The notes under the pieces were generated by a model. That model was not told where the DNA came from, searched no databases, and saw only the letters and a program-made list of their open reading frames with translations. From contig JAFQTO010000020.1 of NCBI GenBank assembly GCA_017408985.1, positions 62,001-126,000 on the forward strand: a stretch of DNA of 64,000 bases, in the 5' to 3' direction. The DNA is from Clostridia bacterium (GTDB taxonomy: Bacteria; Bacillota; Clostridia; Oscillospirales; Butyricicoccaceae). The position numbers were made by a program, and so were the translations under genes. This document shows positions 1 through 8,723 of this stretch, piece by piece; the stretch's first letter is position 1; the number at the start of each line of letters is the position of its first letter.

Positions 1-204
1 GCAATGAAAAGGATAGAGGAGATAGTCTCCGCTCTTGAAAAAGGTGACGTTGCGCTTGATAAGAGCCTTGCTCTGTTTCAGGAGGGTGCCGAACTTATCA
101 AAAAATGCTCCACCGCTCTTGATAATGCCGAACAAAAGGTCACTATGCTTGTAAAAGGCGAGGACGGACCTCAGCAGATACCTTTTGACGGGGACAACGT
201 ATGA
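1..204 (+). CDS. xseB: Exodeoxyribonuclease VII small subunit (5' partial)
   Basis: Small subunit of exonuclease VII, which with XseA degrades single-stranded DNA in the cytoplasm. The visible 67 codons carry the family pattern: an amphipathic helix (KRIEEIVSALEKGD), then a second helix with the SLALFQEGAELIKKC signature and a hydrophilic tail. In relatives several residues (typically xxFExAMKRLEEIV) precede this point, and the reading frame is open through the window edge, so the ATG at 4 is probably an internal Met and the gene starts upstream. Its stop overlaps the ispA start (ATGA at 201-204), indicating translational coupling. The family assignment is secure; the 5' end is not visible. 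Confidence 0.9.
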   Translation, partial: AMKRIEEIVSALEKGDVALDKSLALFQEGAELIKKCSTALDNAEQKVTMLVKGEDGPQQIPFDGDNV

Positions 205-1073
205 ATATAGAAGCGGAACTTAAAAAAAGAGCCAAAGAGATAGAGGACAGACTGTACACGCTTGTGCCTGATATCAAGGATGGCAGACAGCGGGTGCTGG
301 ATGCTATGCGCTACAGCCTTGAGGCGGGCGGCAAAAGGCTCAGACCCGTTCTGTTTATGGAGTTTTTCAGGCTGGCAGGCGGCAGGGATATGCACGCTGC
401 TCTGGATATGGCGTGTGCCGTTGAGATGATCCATACATACTCGCTTATCCACGACGATCTGCCGTGTATGGACGATGACGATATGAGACGGGGCAAACCC
501 TCCTGCCACAAGGCGTTTGACTATGCAACGGCACTGCTTGCAGGTGACGGACTGCTTAATCTCGCTTTTGAGACTATGACGTCATCGGTTGATCCCAACG
601 GTATGAAAACTGCCGCGTATATCTCCAAAATGAGCGGTGTCCACGGTATGATAGGCGGGCAGACCATAGACGTGTGCAAAAACGGCTGCTTGTCCGATCT
701 GCAGGAGCTTCGTAATATGGTAGGTATGAAGACCGGTGCACTTATCAAGGCGTCCTGTGCCGGCGGCTGCATTTTTGCAGGAGCGGACAGTGAAGTTATA
801 GCCTGCGCTGAGAGATACGCCGAATATGTTGGTCTGGCTTTTCAGATCAGAGACGATCTGCTTGACGCCATAGGTGATGAAAAGCTTCTCGGCAAAAAGG
901 TTGGCAGCGACAGTAAGCTTTGCAAGACTACCTTCTATACCGAGCTTGGCAGGGAAGAGTGTGAGCGCAGGATACGTCAGCTTTCCGATGCTGCACTTGA
1001 AGAGTGCCGAAGGTTTTCTGAAAGTGAGTTCATTATGCAGCTTACGGGATGGCTTGCAGGCAGAAATATATAA
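201..1073 (+). CDS. ispA: Polyprenyl (farnesyl/geranylgeranyl) diphosphate synthase
   Basis: Short-chain trans-prenyl transferase that condenses IPP with allylic diphosphates to give C15 (possibly C20) diphosphate for quinone and undecaprenyl precursors. The 290-residue length is normal. Seen: GGKRLRP at about 43-49, the first Asp-rich motif DDLPCMDDDD at 85-94, the substrate-binding GGQ region (MIGGQTID), and the second Asp-rich motif DDLLD near residue 220. The ATG overlaps the xseB stop, and dxs of the same pathway follows after 107 bp. The xseB-ispA-dxs order is the Firmicute standard. Exact chain length cannot be fixed from sequence alone. Confidence 0.93.
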   Translation: MNIEAELKKRAKEIEDRLYTLVPDIKDGRQRVLDAMRYSLEAGGKRLRPVLFMEFFRLAGGRDMHAALDMACAVEMIHTYSLIHDDLPCMDDDDMRRGKPSCHKAFDYATALLAGDGLLNLAFETMTSSVDPNGMKTAAYISKMSGVHGMIGGQTIDVCKNGCLSDLQELRNMVGMKTGALIKASCAGGCIFAGADSEVIACAERYAEYVGLAFQIRDDLLDAIGDEKLLGKKVGSDSKLCKTTFYTELGREECERRIRQLSDAALEECRRFSESEFIMQLTGWLAGRNI

Positions 1074-1092
1074 AACTCAATATAAAATATAC

Positions 1093-1122
1093 AGGCGCTG
1101 AATAAAATCTTATTCAGCGCCT
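1093..1122 (+). terminator. Perfect 13-bp hairpin between ispA and dxs
   Basis: A 13-bp perfect stem (1093-1105 with 1110-1122) with a 4-base AATC loop lies 19 bp after the ispA stop. What follows (TTGAAATATTATT) is only a poor T-run, so this may be a weak or attenuating terminator, or a processing/stability hairpin, rather than a full stop. It separates ispA from dxs, which otherwise look like one operon. Confidence 0.5.
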
Positions 1123-1145
1123 TGAAATATTATTCATTTTATGGT

Positions 1146-1165
1146 AACATACTATACAGTATGTT
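1146..1165. promoter_or_regulatory. Inverted repeat just upstream of dxs
   Basis: Perfect 8-bp arms AACATACT / AGTATGTT around a 4-bp spacer (ATAC), ending 15 bp before the dxs ATG and just before its Shine-Dalgarno (AGAGGT). The symmetry is operator-like; in RNA it would form a weak AT-rich hairpin in the leader. No clear sigma-A promoter was recognised here. The role is unknown. Confidence 0.35.
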
Positions 1166-1180
1166 TGTTAGAGGTATTTT

Positions 1181-3061
1181 ATGTCTGATTATACCATTTT
1201 GTCCAATATAGATTCGCCTCAGGACCTCAAGCAAGTTCCGAGAGATAAACTGCCGCAGCTGTGTGAGGAGATACGACGGTTTCTTATCGATAAGGTTTCC
1301 AAAACCGGTGGGCATCTTGCCTCCAATCTGGGTATAGTTGAGCTTTCTGTGGCCCTTCATTATGTTTTTGATTCGCCCGATGATCATATTATGTTTGACG
1401 TAGGTCATCAATGCTACGTCCATAAGATACTTACGGGGCGCAAGGACAGATTTGATACCCTTCGTCAGCTTGACGGAATTTCGGGTTTTCTCAGACCTTC
1501 GGAGAGTGAACACGACTGTTTTGTGTCGGGACATGCATCAAACTCGGTTTCCGCCGTGCTTGGTATGGCGAGGGGAGACAAACTTCGGGGCAGGAAGGTC
1601 TCCTCGGTCTGCGTTATCGGTGACGGTGCTCTTACGGGCGGTATGGCGTATGAGGCGCTTAACGATGCAGGCAGGTCGGGTCTGCCCCTTATAGTTATCC
1701 TTAACGATAACGATATGTCGATTAGCAAGAGCGTTGGCGGTCTTGCCCTCTGGCTGTCCAAAATAAGGCTCAAACCCAGATATTTCTCGCTCAAATACAG
1801 CACTCAGGCGTTTTTGCGCAGGTTTGGAACAGCGGGAAACAAGACCATTGAATGGATATCTGATTTCAAGAGTGATTTCAAGCACAAGGTGCTGCCCGAG
1901 AATATATTCAGCGTTCTCGGCTTTGACTATCTCGGTCCTGCCGACGGAAACGATATAGAGAGTATACTGTCCCTGCTCATTCAGGCAAAGAGGCTGCGCA
2001 GACCTGTGGTTATCCACCTCAAGACAGTCAAGGGCAAGGGATATGCTTATTCGGAGGATGCCCCTGATTTTTATCACGGTGTTTCTGCCTTTGACTCTGC
2101 GGTCGGCCGTTCATCCAAACAGAGCCTTTCCTTTGCAAAGGTGTTTGGAGACACGATGATGGAGTTGTCCCGTTCGGATGACAGAGTATGTGCCGTTACA
2201 GCTGCTATGGATATGGGAACGGGACTCAGCGAGTACAAAAAAGCTTTCCCCGACAGATTTTTTGACGTTGGTATTGCCGAGGGACACGCGGTCACTATGT
2301 GTGCGGGTATGGCAAAGGTCGGTATGATCCCCGTGTTTGCCGTTTATTCGACCTTTTTGCAGAGAGGATATGACCAGCTGCTTCACGATGCGGCATTGAA
2401 TAATGCTCACGTCGTATTCGGTGTAGACCATACAGGTTCGGTGGGCGCTGACGGGCCTACCCACCACGGACTGTTTGATACGGCTTATCTGAGGTCAATA
2501 CCTCAAATGGCGATCTATGCACCGTCCTCATACAGTGAGCTTGCAAGAGCCCTTAAAATGGCGGTATGTGAGCATAACGGCCCCGTTGCGGTCAAGTATC
2601 CCAAAGGCTGTGAGGATATATTCACTGACGATACCTTTGACAGCGGTACAGTCTGTATCAGGCAGGGCAAGGACGTTACGCTTATATCCTACGGCATTAT
2701 GATCAACGAGGCTGTCAAAGCAGCAGATATGCTCAAAGGCATCGGCATAAGTGCCGAGGTGATAAAGATCAACCGATTGGATGAGCCGGATATGGATATG
2801 ATAATATCCTCGGCATCCAAAACCCGCAGATTGTTCGTGCTTGAGGATTGTGTGCGTGCAGGATCTATCGGTGAGTGCATTTCTGCCTGCCTTGTACAGA
2901 CGGATGTTAATGTATATGTCGAGCTGCTTAACTTCCGGGACAGCTTCAGCGAGGTCGGTACTACCGCACAAAACTACAGTCTCCACGGCATTGATGCGCA
3001 GGGAGTATGTGCAGCCGTTATGTCGGCTGTCAAAAATGAAAGCAGGGAGGGGATAAGATGA
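1181..3061 (+). CDS. dxs: 1-deoxy-D-xylulose-5-phosphate synthase
   Basis: Thiamine-diphosphate enzyme that condenses pyruvate and glyceraldehyde 3-phosphate, the first step of the MEP isoprenoid pathway; its product line ends at IspH, also in this window. The 626 residues match the family. Seen: FDVGHQCYVHK near 73-82, HDCFVSGHASNS near 111-122, the ThDP-binding GDGALTGGMAYEALND (147-162) with NDNDMSIS, the transketolase pyrimidine domain (VGIAEGHAVTMCAGMA, YSTFLQRGYDQ) and the C-terminal transketolase domain. Its stop overlaps the nadK start (ATGA), so dxs and nadK are translationally coupled. Confidence 0.97.
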   Translation: MSDYTILSNIDSPQDLKQVPRDKLPQLCEEIRRFLIDKVSKTGGHLASNLGIVELSVALHYVFDSPDDHIMFDVGHQCYVHKILTGRKDRFDTLRQLDGISGFLRPSESEHDCFVSGHASNSVSAVLGMARGDKLRGRKVSSVCVIGDGALTGGMAYEALNDAGRSGLPLIVILNDNDMSISKSVGGLALWLSKIRLKPRYFSLKYSTQAFLRRFGTAGNKTIEWISDFKSDFKHKVLPENIFSVLGFDYLGPADGNDIESILSLLIQAKRLRRPVVIHLKTVKGKGYAYSEDAPDFYHGVSAFDSAVGRSSKQSLSFAKVFGDTMMELSRSDDRVCAVTAAMDMGTGLSEYKKAFPDRFFDVGIAEGHAVTMCAGMAKVGMIPVFAVYSTFLQRGYDQLLHDAALNNAHVVFGVDHTGSVGADGPTHHGLFDTAYLRSIPQMAIYAPSSYSELARALKMAVCEHNGPVAVKYPKGCEDIFTDDTFDSGTVCIRQGKDVTLISYGIMINEAVKAADMLKGIGISAEVIKINRLDEPDMDMIISSASKTRRLFVLEDCVRAGSIGECISACLVQTDVNVYVELLNFRDSFSEVGTTAQNYSLHGIDAQGVCAAVMSAVKNESREGIR

Positions 3062-3921
3062 AAAAGATCTTTGTTCATCCCAATCCAACAAAAGAAGGTA
3101 TGAAAGAAGTCGTCGCAGAGATAATCCCGCAGCTTATCGAGCTCGGATTTGAATTGTGTATGGACGTAAACGGCGATTGTCTGCCTGATGATCTTACGGG
3201 TGTAAAGCTTCTGTCTTTTGACGATGGGCTCAGACAGTGCGAGTGCGCTCTGGTAATAGGCGGCGACGGAACCATACTACGTATATCTATCCCTGCTGCT
3301 TTGGCAGGTAAGCCCGTTCTGGGCATCAATAAGGGGACTTTGGGCTTTATTCCCGAGCTTGAGGTCAGCGAGATACACTTGATGAAGGCTCTGCACAGCG
3401 GTGATTATCATTATGACCACAGAATGATGCTGGACATTACCGTTGAATCCGCAGGGGGAGACATTATCTTCAAGGGAACGGCGCTCAATGACGCTTCCGT
3501 CATCAAAGGTACTCTGTCCAAGATGATCGATATATGCGTAAAAGCCAACGGAAAAAACACAATTGCATTCAAGGGTGACGGTGTTATCGTATGTACGCCT
3601 ACAGGTTCTACGGCTTACTCGCTGTCGGCAGGCGGCCCTATTCTTGAGCCTTCCTGCTCGTGTATGGCGGTCACGCCTATTTGCCCGCATTCCATCAATA
3701 TCAAGTCCTTTGTTTTACCTGCCGAGCACGATATTGAGGTCAAGATCAACCCCGGTTCAAACGCCGCCTTTATCCTTGCTGACGGCTCAGCGCCCGTTCA
3801 GCTTTCCGTAGGCGACAGGATAACCATCAGAAAATCCAAGCTCAGTCTTGATCTTATCCGTATCAAAGACCCAGGATTCTATGAAGTGATCAGAAAAAAA
3901 CTTTCGAAGGAGAGCTCATAA
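3058..3921 (+). CDS. nadK: NAD kinase
   Basis: ATP- or polyphosphate-dependent kinase that makes NADP from NAD in the cytosol. The 287-residue protein has the diagnostic GGDGT motif (68-72), NDASVIKG near 143-150, and the glycine-rich TPTGSTAYSLSAGGPI that shapes the NAD site. It sits between dxs and argR; in many Clostridia the order is dxs-tlyA-nadK-argR-recN, and here the tlyA-type rRNA methyltransferase is absent. NADP supply fits the neighbouring MEP pathway, which uses NADPH at IspC. Confidence 0.96.
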   Translation: MKKIFVHPNPTKEGMKEVVAEIIPQLIELGFELCMDVNGDCLPDDLTGVKLLSFDDGLRQCECALVIGGDGTILRISIPAALAGKPVLGINKGTLGFIPELEVSEIHLMKALHSGDYHYDHRMMLDITVESAGGDIIFKGTALNDASVIKGTLSKMIDICVKANGKNTIAFKGDGVIVCTPTGSTAYSLSAGGPILEPSCSCMAVTPICPHSINIKSFVLPAEHDIEVKINPGSNAAFILADGSAPVQLSVGDRITIRKSKLSLDLIRIKDPGFYEVIRKKLSKESS

Positions 3922-3922
3922 A

Positions 3923-4375
3923 GTGAAGTTTCAAAGACAGGCAGCAATACTGCGTATAATCAGTGAAAACGAAATCAAAACTCAGGAAGAGCTTTCTGCT
4001 CTTGTTTGCAAGGCAGGTTTTCCTGCTACTCAGGCTACCATATCCAGAGATATCAAGGAGCTCAAGCTTGTCAAGGTCTCTACGGTCGATAACGGATACA
4101 AGTATGCCGCACCCAATAAGCACGGAAGTGCTACATATATGTCAAGGCTCAAGAATATCTTCAAAGAGTGTGTTATCCGTATCGACAGAGCACAGAATCT
4201 TGTTGTAGTCAAGACTCTGACGGGTATGGCAAACGCCGCTGCTGCCGCAATGGACGCTATGGAGATAGAGACAATAGTAGGTACGATTGCAGGTGACGAC
4301 ACCATTCTTATAATCTTGCATACCAATGACGAGGCAGAAAAATTCTGTATTACCGCAGGAGATCTGCTCAAATAA
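3923..4375 (+). CDS. argR: Arginine repressor ArgR/AhrC
   Basis: Arginine-responsive hexameric repressor of arginine biosynthesis and activator of catabolism. It starts at GTG one base after the nadK stop, with AAGGAG as ribosome binding site. The 150 residues split into an N-terminal winged helix (ATQATISRDIKELKL near 35-49, the recognition segment) and a C-terminal arginine-binding/oligomerisation domain with the signature GTIAGDDT at 120-127. The position just before recN is strongly conserved in Firmicutes. No arginine genes occur in the window, so its targets are elsewhere. Confidence 0.96.
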   Translation: MKFQRQAAILRIISENEIKTQEELSALVCKAGFPATQATISRDIKELKLVKVSTVDNGYKYAAPNKHGSATYMSRLKNIFKECVIRIDRAQNLVVVKTLTGMANAAAAAMDAMEIETIVGTIAGDDTILIILHTNDEAEKFCITAGDLLK

Positions 4376-4387
4376 AGGAAGACAGTT

Positions 4388-6070
4388 ATGCTTAAACGTT
4401 TGTATATAGAAAACGTTGCAATAATTGAAAAGGTCGAGATCGAGTTTTTTGACGGTCTGTGTGTGCTGTCCGGCGAAACGGGTGCAGGTAAGTCTATCAT
4501 AATCGACTCCATCAACGCGCTGTGCGGCGGCAGAGTCAGTCGTGACCTTATACGTACCGGTGCAAACAGCGCCGTTGTGTCGGCGGTCTTTGACAATGTT
4601 CCCGAGAGTGTCAGGCTTGAGGCACAGCAGATGGGATTAAGCGCAGATGACGGTCTGTTGTTAAGGCGTGAGATGTACCTGTCTGGGCATAATGCCTGCC
4701 ATATCAACGGTCAGCCTGCTGCCTTGAGTATGCTCAGACAGCTGGGGACCAAGCTTATCAATATTCACGGTCAGCACGACGGTCTGTATTTGCTTGATGA
4801 GAACCTGCATATTGATTATCTTGACGAGTACGCCCATCTTCAGCCGCTGCTGGATGAATACCTTGCAGAGTATGATAAGCTGCTGGTACAGAACCGCAGG
4901 ATCAAGGCGCTGTCGCTGAGCGAAAACGAGAAGCAAAAGCGCCTTGCCGTTATAGAAAAGCAGATTTTCGAGCTTGAGCAGGCACAACCCAAAGAAAATG
5001 AGTTTATTGAGCTTACCGAGCTTCGTACGAGACTGTACAGCGAAGAGAAGCTTGCAGAAAGCCTCTCTCAGGCGCTTTTATATCTCGAGGGTACGGATGA
5101 TGCCGCAGGCGCGTATTCGTGTGTAAACAGCGCTATTGGCAATCTGACGCAGGTCAAGACCGCCGACTGTGTTGAGCTGATAAATCAGCTTAATTCGGTA
5201 TCTGAGACCCTTAACGATACGGTATCCAAGCTTACGGGTATGCTGTCAAGGCTTGAATATTCGCCTGAACTGCTCGACAGCACCGAAAGCCGATTGGATA
5301 AGCTGGAAAAACTCGCGTCAAAATGCGGCTGTGAGCCTTGTGAGCTTGACAAAACTCTCAAGCTGCTTTATGATGAACAAGGTTCACTTGTTATGCTTGA
5401 CGAGAACATTGACAGTCTCAAAGCCGAGTACTTGGAGCAGAGAGCAAGGGTCACCGATCTGGCCCAAAAGCTTCATAATACCAGAGAAAAAGCCGCTGAC
5501 GAGCTGTCTGTGCGTATAGAGGAGAATCTGTCGTTTCTCAGTATGCCCAATGCACGGTTCTGTATAGAGATAGCCCCCACTTCCGAACAGAAGACCAAGT
5601 TCACCAAAAAAGGCACCGACACGGTCAGATTTTTACTGTCGGCAAACAGGGGAGAGGATCCCAAGCCTCTGTCCAAGGTCGCATCCGGCGGTGAGCTGTC
5701 GAGGATCATGCTGTCATTCAAGAACGTGCTCGGCGCATCGGACAGTGCAACGGCGATCTTTGATGAGATAGACACCGGTGTCAGCGGCAAAGCCGCCAGC
5801 CGTGTTGCTCATATGCTCCGTTCCATCGCCGGGAGCAGGCAGGTTCTCTGCGTAACACATTTGCCGCAGATCGCCTGTGCTGCACAGCATCAGTACAGAA
5901 TAAGCAAATCCACCGTAGGTACAAGAACGCAGACTATGGTTGAGAAGCTTGACAGAGCGGGCAGGATCGACGATCTGTGCCGTCTTATCGGCGGAGAACA
6001 TATTACCGAGGCGACGATTGCAGGCGCGGAGCAGATGCTCCTGCAGGCAGAGAATGAATACAAAGATTAA
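4388..6070 (+). CDS. recN: DNA repair protein RecN
   Basis: SMC-like ATPase that acts early in double-strand break repair. The 560 residues carry an N-terminal Walker A (GETGAGKS, 29-36), a central coiled-coil region (about 150-360, Glu/Lys/Leu-rich), the ABC signature ASGGELSR, and Walker B with the D-loop ([14 protein letters not shown]). It follows argR by 12 bp, the usual argR-recN pair. A ribosome binding site (AAGGAAG) precedes the ATG. Confidence 0.97.
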   Translation: MLKRLYIENVAIIEKVEIEFFDGLCVLSGETGAGKSIIIDSINALCGGRVSRDLIRTGANSAVVSAVFDNVPESVRLEAQQMGLSADDGLLLRREMYLSGHNACHINGQPAALSMLRQLGTKLINIHGQHDGLYLLDENLHIDYLDEYAHLQPLLDEYLAEYDKLLVQNRRIKALSLSENEKQKRLAVIEKQIFELEQAQPKENEFIELTELRTRLYSEEKLAESLSQALLYLEGTDDAAGAYSCVNSAIGNLTQVKTADCVELINQLNSVSETLNDTVSKLTGMLSRLEYSPELLDSTESRLDKLEKLASKCGCEPCELDKTLKLLYDEQGSLVMLDENIDSLKAEYLEQRARVTDLAQKLHNTREKAADELSVRIEENLSFLSMPNARFCIEIAPTSEQKTKFTKKGTDTVRFLLSANRGEDPKPLSKVASGGELSRIMLSFKNVLGASDSATAIFDEIDTGVSGKAASRVAHMLRSIAGSRQVLCVTHLPQIACAAQHQYRISKSTVGTRTQTMVEKLDRAGRIDDLCRLIGGEHITEATIAGAEQMLLQAENEYKD

Positions 6071-6086
6071 TTGGAGGTATAATTAT

Positions 6087-7310
6087 ATGACACTTTTTGA
6101 AGAACTCAAGGCCCGCGGCCTTATTGCTCAGATGACTCACGAGGATGAGATCAAAGATCTTTTGGATAATCAGAAGATCACTTTCTATATAGGCTTTGAC
6201 CCCACCGCAGACAGTCTGCACGTAGGTCACTTCCTGCAGCTGGTAGTTATGTCCAGATTCCAGAAGGCAGGTCACAGACCTATCGCTCTGCTGGGCGGCG
6301 GCACAACGATGGTCGGCGACCCCACGGGCAAGACCGATATGCGTAAGATGTTGACCAAAGAGGACATCGCTCACAACGCCGAGTGCTTCAAGGTTCAGAT
6401 GCGCCGTCTGGTAGACTTCGGTGAGGGCAAGGCTATGATGCTCAACAACGCCGATTGGCTCTTAAAGCTGAACTACATCGACTTTTTGCGTGATGTCGGC
6501 GTACATTTCTCGGTCAATCGTATGCTCACAGCCGAGTGTTTCAAGACCAGGCTTGAGAAGGGTCTGTCCTTCCTTGAGTTCAACTATATGCTGATGCAGA
6601 GCTATGACTTCTACTACCTCAACCATAACTACGGCTGTGTTCTGGAACTGGGCGGCGACGATCAGTGGTCCAACATCATCAACGGTGCCGATCTTATCCG
6701 CCGTGTTGACAAGAAGCCTGCTTACGGTATGACCTTTACTCTGCTCACCACTTCCGAGGGCAAAAAGATGGGCAAGACAGAGAAGGGCGCTGTTTGGCTC
6801 GATCCCAACAAGACCACTCCCTTCGAGTTCTTCCAGTATTGGCGCAACATCGACGATGCTGACGTTATCAAGTGTATGAAGCTGCTGACCTTTATTCCTC
6901 TTGAGGAGATCGCTGAGTTTGAAAAGAAAGAAGGCAGCGAGCTCAACGCCGTCAAGGAGCGTCTGGCATACGAGATCACCTCTATGGTCCACGGCACCGA
7001 AGAGGCAGACAAGGCTCTGCAAGCAAGCAAGGCTCTGTTCGGTGCAGGTGCATCCGATGAGAATATGCCCACCACCGCCCTTGATGCCGCAGCTTTCACG
7101 GATGGTCAGATCACCATCATCGACCTGCTTGTTGCAACCAAGCTCGCCCCCTCCAAGGGTGAGGCACGCAGACTTATCCAGCAGGGCGGTGTGACCGTAA
7201 ATGATATCAAGGTAACTGACTTTACACAGTCTTATACTGCTGATGCTATCAAGGCTGACGCACTCATCATCAAGAAGGGCAAGAAGACCTTCCACAAAGT
7301 CACAGTTTAA
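6087..7310 (+). CDS. tyrS: Tyrosyl-tRNA synthetase
   Basis: Class I aminoacyl-tRNA synthetase charging tRNA-Tyr. An upstream in-frame extension is open, but the ATG at 6087 has a strong GGAGGT 8 bases upstream and gives the normal 407-residue TyrRS. Seen: the HIGH-like HVGH at 45-48, the tyrosine-binding GGDDQWSN segment near 189-196, KMGKT at 227-231, and a C-terminal S4 RNA-binding domain (about 340-407, with [16 protein letters not shown]). No T-box leader precedes it; only 16 bp separate it from recN, so it is probably read from the recN transcript. In many relatives spoIVB directly follows recN, so tyrS looks inserted in the conserved order. Confidence 0.97.
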   Translation: MTLFEELKARGLIAQMTHEDEIKDLLDNQKITFYIGFDPTADSLHVGHFLQLVVMSRFQKAGHRPIALLGGGTTMVGDPTGKTDMRKMLTKEDIAHNAECFKVQMRRLVDFGEGKAMMLNNADWLLKLNYIDFLRDVGVHFSVNRMLTAECFKTRLEKGLSFLEFNYMLMQSYDFYYLNHNYGCVLELGGDDQWSNIINGADLIRRVDKKPAYGMTFTLLTTSEGKKMGKTEKGAVWLDPNKTTPFEFFQYWRNIDDADVIKCMKLLTFIPLEEIAEFEKKEGSELNAVKERLAYEITSMVHGTEEADKALQASKALFGAGASDENMPTTALDAAAFTDGQITIIDLLVATKLAPSKGEARRLIQQGGVTVNDIKVTDFTQSYTADAIKADALIIKKGKKTFHKVTV

Positions 7311-7324
7311 CAATTTTAGAAATT

Positions 7325-7360
7325 AAAGGCAAGCCGAATGCGGCTTGCCTTTCTTTTGTT
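7325..7360 (+). terminator. Intrinsic terminator after tyrS
   Basis: Perfect 12-bp stem AAAGGCAAGCCG / CGGCTTGCCTTT (7325-7336 and 7341-7352) with an AATG loop, followed by a T-rich tract (CTTTTGTTTTTG). It ends the xseB-tyrS transcription unit. Confidence 0.92.
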
Positions 7361-7435
7361 TTTGTGGAAGAAACTAATGAGTTTTATTGTTTGCGATTAA
7401 CACAAAATAATATGTGTGAAAGGAGGCTGAAAATT

Positions 7436-8446
7436 ATGTGCATTCAAAAATCAAATTTCAAAAGATTGCTTATAGCATTTGTTATTTGTGTGCTCTTTAT
7501 ACCGTTTGGCTTTGATGCTTTTGCCCTTGAACACCCCGACAAGCTTATACCGGGCGGAAGAACAACGGGCATCAGGCTGTATGCCGATGGTGCTGTTGTA
7601 ACGGGTTTTTCGTCTGATAACGCACCCGCAAAAGTCGGCGGTATCAAAGTGGGTGACGTAATAACGGCAGTTGACGGAAAAGCGGTCTATGACAAAAATA
7701 CTTTGCTCAGCGCTTTGGCTAATGCTTCTGACAAAGATGTTGAGATAGAACTCCTGCGTGGCGGCAAAACCGTAAAACTGAACGTATCTGCTGTTTTTGA
7801 TACTTCAAAGAGTGTGTATTCAATTGGCGCGTCGGTAAAGGATACTATCGCCGGTATAGGCACAGTGACCTATATCGTGCCTGAAACGGGCGAATACGGC
7901 GCTCTGGGTCACGGTATAACCGATCCGGATACAAGGTCGCTTATGCCGTTTGACGAAGGCGTGCTTATGCCCTCTACCGTTACTTCGGTAAAAAGGGGAG
8001 TGGAAGGCACTCCGGGTGAACTGATAGGTGCTTATGAGATGTCTGAGGTGCAGGGTAGTGTGGATAGCAATACGATCTGCGGTATCTACGGTAAGCTTAA
8101 CGACGCGGAGAATTTTTGTGCCAATTGCGAGATGCCCGTATGTGAGATAAATGAAGTAAAAAAGGGCAAGGCATATATCCTCTCCAATATATCGGGAGAC
8201 GATATCGTGGAGTTTGATATTGAGATAGTGGAGATCAATAAGAAGACCGACGATATGAAAAATATGCTCATAAAAGTCACCGACCCCGACCTGCTTGAAA
8301 GCACGGGCGGCATCGTCCAGGGAATGTCTGGGTCACCCATCATTCAGGACGGCAAACTGGTAGGTGCCGTGACTCATGTTTTAGTCAATGACCCAACAAG
8401 AGGGTATGGTATATTTATCGAGAATATGTTGGAAGCGGCCAGCTAA
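7436..8446 (+). CDS. spoIVB: SpoIVB-type serine peptidase (stage IV sporulation)
   Basis: Forespore-made S55 serine protease that crosses to the space between the membranes and triggers pro-sigma-K processing. The ATG at 7436 is chosen because AAAGGAGG lies 8 bases upstream. The protein has 336 residues, shorter than the 426 of B. subtilis SpoIVB. Seen: N-terminal signal anchor (about 10-30), PDZ domain (about 45-120), then the S55 peptidase with GALGHGITDPDT (His159) and GMSGSPI (Ser298), the expected catalytic pair. spo0A, usually next in Clostridia, is absent; a repeat element follows the stop and a decayed copy of the last codons lies beyond it. A forespore promoter was not recognised. 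Confidence 0.93.
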   Translation: MCIQKSNFKRLLIAFVICVLFIPFGFDAFALEHPDKLIPGGRTTGIRLYADGAVVTGFSSDNAPAKVGGIKVGDVITAVDGKAVYDKNTLLSALANASDKDVEIELLRGGKTVKLNVSAVFDTSKSVYSIGASVKDTIAGIGTVTYIVPETGEYGALGHGITDPDTRSLMPFDEGVLMPSTVTSVKRGVEGTPGELIGAYEMSEVQGSVDSNTICGIYGKLNDAENFCANCEMPVCEINEVKKGKAYILSNISGDDIVEFDIEIVEINKKTDDMKNMLIKVTDPDLLESTGGIVQGMSGSPIIQDGKLVGAVTHVLVNDPTRGYGIFIENMLEAAS

Positions 8447-8570
8447 AGCCTCCTCTGATGAGGGAGGTGGCACGTCAAAGCCGTGACGGAGGGATAGAAA
8501 ACCATCTACAATTCTCTCCCCCACCGCTTCGCGGAGCCCCCTCGCCAGAGGGGGCCTTGCGGTGGCATCA
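8447..8570 (+). repeat. Hairpin-rich intergenic repeat (REP/MITE-like)
   Basis: About 125 bp of GC-rich sequence unlike its AT-rich surroundings, built of nested inverted repeats: a CCTCCTC/GAGGGAGG hairpin near 8450-8468; GTCA/TGAC; and a large arm with outer pairs CCACCGC (8521-8527) / GCGGTGG (8559-8565) enclosing an 8-bp stem GCCCCCTC / GAGGGGGC (8536-8543, 8548-8555). I recall similar CTC-box repeats in gut Clostridia genomes, but this cannot be confirmed here. A 60-codon frame across it is not credible as a gene. It begins directly after the spoIVB stop. Confidence 0.65.
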
Positions 8571-8572
8571 TC

Positions 8573-8632
8573 CATACACCCACGTGCTGGTGAGGGATAT
8601 TTATAGAGAATATGCCGGATGCGGCAGGCTGA
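8573..8632 (+). pseudogene. Decayed second copy of the spoIVB 3' end
   Basis: Read in the frame CAT ACA CCC ACG TGC TGG TGA GGG ATA TTT ATA GAG AAT ATG..., this stretch aligns codon for codon with the last codons of spoIVB (AAT GAC CCA ACA AGA GGG TAT GGT ATA TTT ATC GAG AAT ATG...). It encodes GIFIENMPDAAG then stop, against GIFIENMLEAAS in the intact gene, with an in-frame TGA replacing TAT. It may be the original 3' end displaced by the repeat element, or one half of a duplication. It is not translated on its own. Confidence 0.6.
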
Positions 8633-8635
8633 ATG

Positions 8636-8685
8636 CTTGACAGAGGCAAGTGCCCTTGTCATTTTGCTGATGTATGTTATATAAT
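8636..8685 (+). promoter_or_regulatory. Overlapping hairpin/promoter module before the 8724 gene
   Basis: An imperfect hairpin (GACAGAGGCA / TGCCCTTGTC, 8639-8660) followed by ATTTT resembles a terminator. Its 3' arm contains TTGTCA (8656-8661), which stands 18 bp from TATAAT (8680-8685), so the arm doubles as a -35 box. A clearly similar module occurs before the adenine deaminase gene (12330-12377). Confidence 0.6.
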
Positions 8686-8723
8686 AAGTTTGACTAAATC
8701 TAATTTGGCGGAGGGATGTTTTT

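Noticed and set aside
7364-7435. Possible longer N-terminus of SpoIVB and a forespore promoter upstream
   Set aside because: The AAAGGAGG site fixes the start at 7436. No convincing sigma-G or sigma-K -35/-10 pair could be read in 7361-7420.
8458-8640. A 60-codon frame across the repeat after spoIVB
   Set aside because: The sequence is dominated by hairpin arms and the decayed spoIVB end; the peptide (rich in Pro/Arg/His) has no family.
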